Shown: positions 10,821 to 18,162 of the stretch, one piece after another
Numbering within the stretch: position 1 is the stretch's first letter
Layout: every line of letters begins with the position of its first letter
DNA from: Gracilaria domingensis
Lineage: Eukaryota; Rhodophyta; Florideophyceae; Gracilariales; Gracilariaceae
Direction: 5' to 3'
Assembly (NCBI GenBank): GCA_022539475.1
Contig: VCMS01000524.1
Span: forward strand, 1-20,893
Length of the DNA stretch: 20,893 nucleotides
Made by a program: the position numbers and the translations under genes
The notes under the pieces: model-generated
Told to the model about the DNA's origin: nothing
The model's database searches: none
The model's input: the letters and a program-made list of their open reading frames with translations, nothing else

Positions 10821-11067
10821 AAAAAGGCGACAAAGTACTCAAATCAAGGATACAAATGTGCTTGGAAATCCATTGAAATGACTAATGTGACTAATGAAAT
10901 GACTAATGTGGAAAGTGAGTTCATAGCTTTAACAGATTATCTATTGTTTCTTACTAATCATTTAAAACATTTGTCACTTAGATTAGACGTTTTTTGAGAT
11001 GAACTCATGAGACCTTTCTGTGTCTCAATGTATAGAGAACTAAGCATGTCGGAAGATAGGTTTGAGT

Positions 11068-11452
11068 TTACAGACAAAAACTGTTAGTCATGTTAGGAAT
11101 GTACACTAAAGGAAAAGTGAACTTACTCTTTGTCTCTTAGACATCTACCTGCATTGTAGCAAGCAGTAGATAGAGCTTTGTTTCCACATTTACAATCGTG
11201 TGTAACCACATATCCGGGAATGTTTAATGGGCTGTTTGTTGGAACCTTTGGATTTGTCGTTCGTAGCAAACGCGTTCGGTATGGGCGATGTGAATTGTTT
11301 TGCGTAGGAGGGGTTATGGATGTGAGAGTGTTGCTTTCACTTTCTGAGGAACCCTGCATCTTTAGTGAAAAGGGAATTCGCAAATGACGTAAGTTGTAGC
11401 ACAAACGGAGATGCACAAGAGTATTTGCACAAAAGTCTTCACTAGTGTTCAC
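11068..11452 (-). CDS. Possible cysteine-rich C-terminal exon (doubtful)
   Basis: On the minus strand a frame open from 11452 (no ATG) ends with a Cys cluster, HDCKCGNKALSTACYNAGRC. This resembles the CXC-type cysteine tails found on some transposon proteins. A GTAAGT 5' splice consensus lies at 11126-11121 and a TGACTAACAG branch/acceptor ends at 11081, defining a possible 46-nt intron. Splicing would add D-F-C-L and a stop at 11068-11070, supplying one more Cys at plausible spacing. It would be a second gene of the hAT element in opposite orientation. No upstream exon was found. This could be chance. Confidence 0.25.
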
Positions 11453-11813
11453 TGATCAGTGGCAGTAACACTTGTTCAGATCTGCGTTCTATCGCAAAGT
11501 TGTTGGCGTTGTGTAGTGTAGGCGTCACAGTGAAGAGTTTTTGAGATGTGTGGCGTACACTTGTAGGCGTTTTTACTTTTTGCTGAAGACAATGGGAAGT
11601 AAACGCGTCTATGTGCTTACATAATGACTGGCGCTTATTGGACTTATCATGCTTATGCTAAAAGTGTCAGAGGCCTGAGTGAACTCTTGAAATGCATGTT
11701 TGGCAAAAACACGTAACTGTTTTCTGGTTTTGTATAAGTTTGTTCAAAACCGAGACAGAGGCCTGTGACTGACAAAGTTTATGAGTCCGGAGGTGTGACG
11801 GAGGGGAGAAGCA
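11453..11813. other. AT-rich right arm of the hAT element
   Basis: No frame on either strand is recognisable. The sequence is AT-rich, unlike the kinase segment, and presumably belongs to the ancestral element. Confidence 0.5.
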
Positions 11814-11841
11814 ATAAATTTATTCAAGTTGTGCAACCCTG
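11814..11841 (-). repeat. Right terminal inverted repeat of the hAT element
   Basis: Read on the minus strand it begins CAGGGTTGCACAACTTG, a typical hAT terminus, and pairs with 5735-5762 at 22 of 28 positions. Confidence 0.9.
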
Positions 11842-11849
11842 CAAAATAG
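11842..11849. repeat. Right 8-bp target-site duplication (CAAAATAG)
   Basis: It is identical to 5727-5734 and follows directly after the CCCTG end of the element. Confidence 0.93.
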
Positions 11850-12779
11850 TGCGTCAATTACAGTGCTACATATTTCTTGAGGCAAAAGGTTTTCTACCCC
11901 TAACTGAATTAAACATCTGTCTGATTTAAGCACAGTAGCCCTTTTTAAATAAGAAGTTTTCCCCTTTAAACCGTTGTTTCCAGCGCGTTTCTACATTTTG
12001 AAATAAGGTTCAGCCTTACATCGTGTACACGTGGCGCCAAGAAGAGAATACATTGCATAGTTTTAGGCGGTGTCTAAACAGACCGTGAACGTGAACGCGT
12101 GAATCAACGTGTCAAACACGTGGGCTGTAAGATGCGGCGTTTCTTTAAACATATGGGCCACTAGTGGGCCTACCAGTAAATACGTAGTATGCACACATTC
12201 CTGACGGCGACGGAGTATCTGCGAATTAGGTAATGCACCGACTGTGCAATACATCTTGTCACTATTGTTTTATGAGCAGCACTGACTTCACAACGGCAAA
12301 ATGCGCCTGTGGATGAAGTCTATAGCGATAACAACGGCTTCAATCATGCGTCTGTCTCTTGCAGATGCTAGTTTTTGGCGAGGGTCGTCCAGAAATTGGC
12401 AAGGGTCGTCCAGTAAATTTTTTGAAAAAATATCGAGATCAATTATTTCAAAATTTGCAGATAATTGCTTGGGTCGTCCAGAATCTCTGTGGAGTAAATA
12501 CTGGGGGGTTTTCCACTCGTGCTAGTTCTTTAGTCGAGGGCTACCTGAACCGTATTTCGCGAAGTCTAGGTTCAGTTTCCATTGAGGTGCACATTACACG
12601 ATACCTTCTGCGGAATGATACCCTGCAACGCATGGAATACTAGTGCTAGTACAGATGATCCCCATTATGAAATCATACCGTTTTATTCGTATCTATTCTT
12701 CTATCGACCGCTTTTGCTAACCACTACTTCGCTATATTACAGGTACCATTTCCCCATAATGGAGCGGGTGTAGGCGCAA
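11850..12779. other. Intergenic DNA with a thrice-repeated 11-mer
   Basis: No gene is recognised. The 11-mer GGGTCGTCCAG occurs at 12382-12392, 12403-12413 and 12471-12481. Two short overlapping frames cross this part (12301-12525 and 12359-12643) but match no family and have no coding-like composition. Before the hAT insertion this stretch would have been upstream of the transporter gene. Confidence 0.45.
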
Positions 12780-12799
12780 TCTGCGGCAGATGCCGCAGA
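12780..12799. repeat. Hairpin, 9-bp perfect arms
   Basis: TCTGCGGCA and TGCCGCAGA are separated by GA. Imperfect pairing continues outward (GGTGTAG with CTGCACC). It is the first of three adjacent stem-loops. Confidence 0.75.
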
Positions 12800-12846
12800 C
12801 TGCACCTCCACCATAGTGCTGGATCGGTAGAACACATACGCACTCC

Positions 12847-12879
12847 GAGAGGATGAGGCGCGAAGCGCCTCATCCTCTC
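12847..12879. repeat. Hairpin, 15-bp perfect arms with GAA loop
   Basis: GAGAGGATGAGGCGC (12847-12861) pairs perfectly with 12865-12879 across a three-base loop. There is no U-tract that would suggest a bacterial terminator. Confidence 0.9.
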
Positions 12880-12880
12880 C

Positions 12881-12932
12881 GTTCCTCATGTAGGGAACCA
12901 TGCCCAGATGCATGGTTCCCTACTTGAGGAAC
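12881..12932. repeat. Hairpin, 23-bp arms with one mismatch
   Basis: The arms 12881-12903 and 12910-12932 are complementary except for one T/T opposition at 12889/12924, with a six-base loop (CCAGAT). It begins two bases after the previous hairpin, so the two may form a double stem. Confidence 0.9.
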
Positions 12933-12970
12933 CTGCACCTGCAACTCGTGAGCTACGTCCGCATCAAAAG

Positions 12971-13315
12971 TCATTTACCTGTATACGCAAGCAGAAAGTA
13001 TCCATAAGTTAGTCAATGATCCGTTAGATACATTTGAAATGCGATGGAACGTACCATTGATAAAACGAAACAGAAACGTTGCGCTAGAAAAGTCGAGGGA
13101 CCTGGTAACTCGCATACGGAAGAAGAAGCAGGAAAGGGATCGGTTAGATTACCAGCCGACCATATCATCGTAAACCGCGAAAGGTGTCGAAGCGAGAACT
13201 CACAACCAAGGACACCGAGAATGCCCATGCAGCAAACATACCGCAAGACGCGATAAACGAGAATCTAGCCTATATCCCAAACAAGTACCAGAATCGCCTA
13301 TCCCGAACAGTCAGA
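12971..13315 (+). repeat. Direct repeat copy 1 (about 345 bp)
   Basis: It is highly similar to 13386-13729 (offset 414-415 bp), differing by scattered substitutions and a few small indels. Translated in the frame used by copy 2 it gives YLYTQAESIHKLVN and continues to a stop after DYQPTISS. Most differences change the amino acid, so protein-level selection is not evident. Confidence 0.9.
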
Positions 13316-13320
13316 CAGTA

Positions 13321-13391
13321 AAACGACCAATTTCATTTTGTCTCTCAAGATCGATGATGGATCTGGAGAGATGAAATAAAATTGGTCGTTT
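13321..13391. repeat. Inverted repeat between the two direct copies
   Basis: The 26-bp arms 13321-13346 and 13366-13391 pair with three mismatches (outer part AAACGACCAATTT). The inner 19 bp contain a further AGATC/GATCT pairing. It fills the gap between the direct repeats almost exactly and has the form of a small foldback element or duplication junction. Confidence 0.85.
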
Positions 13392-13729
13392 ACCTGTATA
13401 CGCAAGCAGAAAGTATCCATAGGTTAGTCAATGCTCCGTTGGAAACATTTGAATTGCGATGGAACGTACCATTGATAAAGCAAAACAGAAACGTTGCGCT
13501 AGAAAAGTCGAGGGACCTAGTAACTCGCAAAAGGAAGAAGAAGAAGGAAAGTGATCGGTTAGATTACCAGCCCACCATTCATCGTAAAACGCGAAAGGTC
13601 TCGAAGCAAGAACTCACAAGCAACGACACCGAGAATGCCCATGCAGCAAACATACCGCAAGATGCGATAAACGAGACAGAAACCTATGTCTCAACCAAAA
13701 ACCAGAATCGCCTATCCCGAACAGGCAGA
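13386..13729 (+). repeat. Direct repeat copy 2, open frame without ATG
   Basis: This is the second copy of 12971-13315. A frame stays open from 13382 to 13756 (124 codons) and encodes a very Lys/Arg/Asn-rich peptide (TRKRKKKKESDRLD) with no Met anywhere, so it is not a stand-alone gene. It could be a fragment of a transposon or nucleic-acid-binding protein. No family is recognised. Confidence 0.88.
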
Positions 13730-13808
13730 GCTAGAGCCTATGGCGCAACGAAATGAACTATTGGTCGCGTACTTACAGTCGTCGGTTTGGGTTACCGGGT
13801 TCCCGTTT

Positions 13809-13860
13809 TCACCCTTCAACTCGTTCTATATCTTGAACAAATAGAAGAAGTTGAGGGTGA
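13809..13860. repeat. Two-segment imperfect hairpin
   Basis: An outer stem (TCACCCTTCAACT with AGTTGAGGGTGA, one bulged T) and an inner stem (TTCTAT with ATAGAA) are collinear around a central loop of about 11 bases. Confidence 0.7.
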
Positions 13861-14002
13861 TTAGCTTATTTCCTGCCGTTTCCATGTCGCAGAGCGCGAA
13901 GAAACGCGGTGAGGATTGGTTAGTTTAGAGCAAAGATACGTGGAAGGATATGGGAGAACGTACGAAAAGACTGCACGGAATACATCCCTGAGATACGGAT
14001 GA

Positions 14003-14077
14003 CTCCGTCCTACTTTCTTCCGCCCTCTACTTTATGGAGCCTCCATAAAGTGGAGGGCGGGAAAAAGTACGACGGAG
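14003..14077. repeat. Long hairpin, 36-bp arms with 3-base loop
   Basis: The arms 14003-14038 and 14042-14077 are complementary at 32 of 36 positions around a GCC loop; the innermost 10 pairs are perfect (TACTTTATGGA side). The size and scattered mismatches resemble a small-RNA precursor or a foldback MITE. It lies 370 bp upstream of the Plavaka-type transposase remnant. Confidence 0.9.
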
Positions 14078-14446
14078 CGGAGTATAACGCGATGATATCG
14101 ATGGCATGGCTCACGACGGTAACGGAAGTTCGGACGTCGGAGGCGCGGCGGCGGCGGCGAAGGGAAGAGATTTATTTTTCTGTGCGAGATTGGACAAGTG
14201 TACAGCGTACAACGTTGGGAAACCACAGGTTTATAACTAGTGGTAGATAATACGAGAAGTACACCCTTGTGTTGAGGTCGACGTGTACCTACGTTCCTTT
14301 TTGAACGAAAGCACGTGATTTAAACTCAAAATATATTCTCCGTTCTGAGCAACACGTCGATATTGACTGTCGCTCGACCTCCTTCTCCCTTCGGACGCCC
14401 TTCCCTTGCAGTCTTTGTCGTCGTTTCTCGTTCAGTTCTTCTTCCC
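14078..14446. other. Leader of the Plavaka-type remnant
   Basis: No separate gene is recognised. A small open frame crosses 13999-14250 on the plus strand, but part of it is the hairpin arm. The transposase frame is open back to 14363 from a TTG, with no ATG before 14447. Confidence 0.4.
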
Positions 14447-16345
14447 ATGGTCTACTACTGTACACATAAGAAGCGTGGGTGCCCCTTCGTTACTCGCCGA
14501 GGAGTCTTATCCCTTCAACAGCATGTCAACCATTGCCCGTTTCGTCTGAAAGCAGCGCTGGAAGACGACAATAGCCGGCCCATTCGGAGAAGCAAGCGTC
14601 TCAAGCTTTCCGCACCCGCGCCCGCATCTTCCGAAACGGTCACTGCCCCTTGTCGCCTTCCCGAGCCTCCAGTGTCCGAGGACATCGTCGACCCCACTCC
14701 GTGCGCTCCTCCCATTCCGGACACTTCGCATTGTGTTTCTCCTTCCCCGGCTCCCGCGTCATTAGAGCGAGAAAACGGAAGCAGTTCCCACCCAGTGCCT
14801 TCTGAGGAGGCCCTCGGTGATTTGCATATGGATTATCTCACGGTTTGTCTGGCTTCAGTAGCTTCCAACCTTGGTCATCGTGAGGCGGACGAGCTAATTG
14901 GGCTACTTCGGGACCCGCGATTCTCGCAAAAGCGATTCAACGAGACCTTAACAAGTTCCAAGCGCTGTACAGAACTGAAGAACGCCATTTTCGAACGATA
15001 CGCCTCAAAGGACGGTTTCAATCGCAGAACTGTCTCGCCAGAAGGATGTAAGTTCAGCGCCACCCTCTACACGAGAGACCCCGTTCAGACACTTGTGAAA
15101 CAGCTCCAGTTGGCTAACAACGAAAACACATTCTTCCACCCTATACCTCAGAACCACTCCACGAAAATATCTCACCCCATGTCCGGCTCTCTCGCAAGAG
15201 ACGCCACCTCAAAACTTAAGGAAATGGTCATGGGCTCTTTGGATAGTAGAATAGTGTGGTACTCCCAAGAAATAAGTTACAGCGAATCTTTCGTAGGTCT
15301 TCTGCAGGTATACACCGATAAGTCTTCAACAACTCTAAAGCAAACATCGCTTACCCCCTATCCTCTTCACCTCATATTTCTCAACTTCTCCGACGAGCTT
15401 CGCCGTAAGTGTATCCGTGATGACCTCACAGTAGTGGCATACTTCCCTATCACACTGATCGAGGTTTCCGCATCTGAAGCAGACGCAATGCCATTCGTTT
15501 CTAGCAAGTCTCTACGCGAGTCCAGGATGCAAATCCTTCAAGAATCTCTTCGTCAAGTCCTGGAGCCCATTCTAAATCTCACGCAGAAAGGTTTTCAGTT
15601 CATCGGCGAAGACAAACTAAGTCGAGTGTGCCATCCTCTGCTTGCAAGTTATTGTGCGGATATTCCTGAGGCTAAGGACATTTTGTCCATTCTTCATTGG
15701 ACCAAAACGCAAAGCCCTTGTCATAGATGCAAAGCCCCTCCCTCATCTTTATGCAGTAATGTTCTTACGTCATTCACTGGACCCTCTCAAAACCACACTA
15801 AAAGAGTCAGAAAGACATACTCAGTCATTCTCGAATATGAAAAGAAAGGCGAGGGAGAAAGAAGTTTACGTCGTGCAAGGGAGAGGAGATCTAAGTCTCA
15901 TACTCTCATGCGTTCTAATTCCATATCTCTTATTCTGTCGTCCATCAAAACCTCCTTGACCGTAAGATTCATCCAGGGGTTATTTACATGCAGTCTGTTC
16001 GGAACAAGGAGAGCTTTCTTTGAACAGTTACGCAACCTGCATCTCGGCATATTGAAATCGATTAATACTCCAGAAATCGAGAGAGTGTAGTCAGAGACCC
16101 TAAGCACTGCAATAGAATCATCCGCGTCACGTTCATTTCGAACGATACGTACTCAAATCCGGAACTTTACAAACGCAAATCTATCTCCCATGCCATGCAA
16201 CGTTTCTGCCAGAAGTTTGCATATAGATTTGTCCACGCCGAAGAAAGGCAGGTTACTGAATGAAACCTTCACCAAGGCTGATCTCCTTCGAATGACGGGG
16301 GCCAAAGCATACAAAGACATTGACATGTTTTTCCTTTCATGATGG
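14447..16345 (+). pseudogene. Plavaka-type (CACTA superfamily) transposase, decayed
   Basis: From the ATG at 14447 the frame is open to a TAG at 16088. The N-terminus has a Cys/His finger-like set (C5, C12, H26, C30), then a basic and Pro/Ser-rich linker. The Plavaka-like core includes VYTDKSST with a probable catalytic Asp at 291, TPYPLHLIFLNFSDELRRK, then CHPLLASYCADIPEA and a CHRCKAP knuckle near 425. After about 15780 the similarity jumps frame: FHISYSVV and LLDRKIHPGVIYMQSV (from about 15919 to 16000) match the family's conserved Leu-His-x-x-x-x-Gly-Val region but lie one frame away. Family-like sequence returns in the original frame beyond the TAG (ADLLRMTGAKAYKDIDMF, about 16277-16330). 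The copy is therefore frameshifted and truncated. Such transposases are best known from fungi. The element ends were not found. Confidence 0.72.
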
Positions 16346-17537
16346 AATTCTTTGAAATCTGATAGGGAGCGCAGGACACGGCCCCAATGAGAACAATTTT
16401 CTCTCAGTACTCGGACGTCGCTTGGACTACTTATAGGGGCAATCGTGGCCCATTATGTAGTGAAAGCTCTATTTCGTCACTTCGGTGGCAGATTGAAGCC
16501 TTTAAATGCTCCTCGACGAAGTGGTCGGCAGCAATTCATAGCATTGGAAGTGGAACTCTGAAGTTTTATCACGGCTCTTAGCAGAAGAAGAACTAAAACC
16601 ATTGGCAGCATTTTACAGTATCTCCACAACACGTCGATTTATGTCTTCTCTTGTAATGTTGGTGACAGGCCTTGTTAATGGGAGAAGAAGCGATGCGATT
16701 TCAATATTGGAACAATTGTCATGTGCTACAAGCCCAAGCACGCCGGGCTGAGGGGTTTTCATGACTACCATCTGTTTTGCTTTCAGCTACGACTCTTGTC
16801 GCGTTTTCCTTCCATAGAGTTTTATACTGAATGAATGTAGCATATAGGAGCTGTTACAGCCCCCGTTCTCTAGACCTGTGAGGATCATGTAATAGTTAGC
16901 TTGTCAGAACTCCATTTATTTCTTTTTAGTGTTCCGCAGAGAAATCCACTACGACTATAATTCGGAGATTCTATGGTCGTTGAAGGCCTTCATTGCTTTT
17001 TACCACCCGTTCGGAACGAACCAATTAAATTCAGGTAATAACATAAAACGCCAGAGCTGGTGCGCTCATGCTAGACGATATTACCTCTTCTAAATCATCG
17101 GTAGAATTTGTTTCTTCACCGGAAACAATGGTGGCGAGTATTTTAGTTAGCTATCTACTGTCGTCACTCTGTTCACCTGCCGCTCATCCCGGCGAATTAC
17201 TGCTTTCGTGCGTGCGGCTGTTGAGGCGCTTTTGTAGTTCGTCACCTTGCTGCTTTGAGGAGTGTAAATAGTGTAGTGTGTTAAAACGTACACAACGTGT
17301 AGAAAACACATGGTCGTGAGTTCCCTTATTAGGTGAGCATTAATTGTATACGAAAACTAGCTGAGTCTTGTCTGATGAATTTATATTGTGCTTGCAACAA
17401 AAGGACTGTGAGTAATGCATCAAACTGTGTTTTTGGAGGTTTTAAAACGCTGAAAAATGGTTTTAATACGAGTAATGGGTGCGTTCTTGAATCGTGCTCT
17501 TTAAGCGCTCATAATAATGGAGATTTACTCTCATTTA
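16346..17537. other. Region without recognisable genes
   Basis: The left part (to about 16760) may be the eroded 3' portion of the Plavaka-type element, but no frame there is convincingly related. The remainder is AT-rich with only short random frames, for example 17068-17271 and 17333-17629. No RNA gene or repeat is visible. Confidence 0.45.
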
Positions 17538-17561
17538 TGTACAGACGGCGTTGTCTGTACA
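17538..17561. repeat. Hairpin, 9-bp perfect arms
   Basis: TGTACAGAC and GTCTGTACA flank the six-base loop GGCGTT. It opens the hairpin island that precedes the ATP-grasp gene. Confidence 0.75.
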
Positions 17562-17573
17562 GCCCTTTTACCT

Positions 17574-17615
17574 CCCGCCAATTTACGTGGCCAGCAGCGT
17601 CCACGTGTTGGCGGG
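17574..17615. repeat. Nested two-segment hairpin
   Basis: The outer stem CCCGCCAA/TTGGCGGG (17574-17581, 17608-17615) encloses the inner stem ACGTGG/CCACGT (17585-17590, 17601-17606) around a 10-base loop. Both stems are perfect. Confidence 0.75.
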
Positions 17616-17697
17616 CGGGTGCACCGTAATGAATGCGGGAAGTGTCGAGGAAGGTGTTTTGGGAGGTCTCGGCATGGTGCCAAAATGTGGCCAGAAT

Positions 17698-17774
17698 GTG
17701 CCCGCGGGCGTGGGGGGGTCGGTTGTGTTAGGGTGGCTACCCTAACACAGCCGGACCCCCCCGCCCGCGGGCAC
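17698..17774. repeat. TTAGGG-core hairpin 1
   Basis: The stem is centred on GTGTTAGGGT-GGCT-ACCCTAACAC (17725-17748). It extends through GC-rich arms to GCCCGCGGGC palindromes at both feet. One inner pair is T opposite G, a wobble that is stable only in RNA. Confidence 0.88.
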
Positions 17775-17809
17775 GTTTCGGCTGGTTTTTTAGAAAATGT
17801 GATATTTTA

Positions 17810-17883
17810 TGCCCGCGGGCGCGGGGGGTCGGTCGTGTTAGGGTAGCTACCCTAACACGACCGGACCCCCCGCCTGCGGGCAC
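17810..17883. repeat. TTAGGG-core hairpin 2
   Basis: Positions 17831-17862 form a perfect 32-bp palindrome with centre AGCT. Beyond it the arms continue with one bulged base to GCCCGCGGGC on the left and GCCTGCGGGC on the right foot. Confidence 0.9.
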
Positions 17884-17918
17884 GTTTTGGGCGATTTTTT
17901 GAAAAATGTGCGATTTTA

Positions 17919-17993
17919 TGCCCGCGGGCGGGGGGGTCCGGTCGTGTTAGGGTACCTACCCTAACACGACCGACCCCCCCCGCCCGTGGGCAC
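17919..17993. repeat. TTAGGG-core hairpin 3
   Basis: The core at 17944-17967 has the same 10-bp arms as its neighbours with centre ACCT. The arms continue through GGTC/GACC and G/C runs to GCCCGCGGGC and GCCCGTGGGC feet. It is spaced 109 bp from hairpin 2. Confidence 0.88.
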
Positions 17994-18068
17994 GTTTTCG
18001 GCACATTCGGTAGCGCCCACAGACCTCCCAAAACACACACCGCACGCAACGCCGTCCAAAACGTAACC

Positions 18069-18139
18069 TGCCCGCGGGCACGGTGGTCAAGTTGTGTTAG
18101 GGTAGCGACCCTAACACAACTTGACCTCGCCCGCTGCCA
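18069..18139. repeat. TTAGGG-core hairpin 4, next to the ATP-grasp start codon
   Basis: It has the same core (18094-18117, centre AGCG), but the outer arms read GGTCAAGTT and AACTTGACC instead of the GGTCG-type arms of hairpins 2 and 3. The perfect pairing spans 18085-18126. It ends 23 bp before the ATG at 18163 and so lies in the probable promoter or 5' leader. Confidence 0.88.
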
Positions 18140-18162
18140 GTACGACAGAATGACATTATGAC

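Larger units (their letters stand above)
17654..18036. repeat. Block of three hairpins bounded by 16-bp inverted repeats
   Basis: GTGTTTTGGGAGGTCT at 17654-17669 is repeated perfectly inverted at 18021-18036. The midpoint of the block falls within two bases of the centre of the middle hairpin. Inside, hairpin plus spacer repeats directly with a 109-bp period; the spacers share a CGTTTT-GG and T-run pattern. It has the form of a compound foldback element, but no flanking duplication was found. Confidence 0.75.

Noticed and set aside
12301..12773. Three overlapping small plus-strand frames
   Set aside because: No family resemblance; the first is interrupted by the repeated 11-mer, and codon composition is not coding-like.
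12847..12879. Rho-independent terminator
   Set aside because: No U-tract follows, no gene ends nearby, and the organism is eukaryotic.
14350..16639. CAACACGTCGAT direct repeat near 14350 and 16628 as Plavaka element ends
   Set aside because: A 12-bp match over this distance can arise by chance, and the flanks show neither inverted repeats nor a target duplication.
17517..17846. Plus-strand frames across the hairpin array
   Set aside because: Open only because GC-rich palindromes lack stops; no start context, no family, and low-complexity peptide.
17725..18117. TTAGGG/CCCTAA cores as interstitial telomere sequence
   Set aside because: Each hairpin holds only one TTAGGG per arm within a conserved palindrome. 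There is no tandem TTAGGG run.
17698..18139. CRISPR array reading of the four regularly spaced repeats
   Set aside because: The repeats are long self-complementary stems, the spacers are similar to one another, and the genome is eukaryotic.
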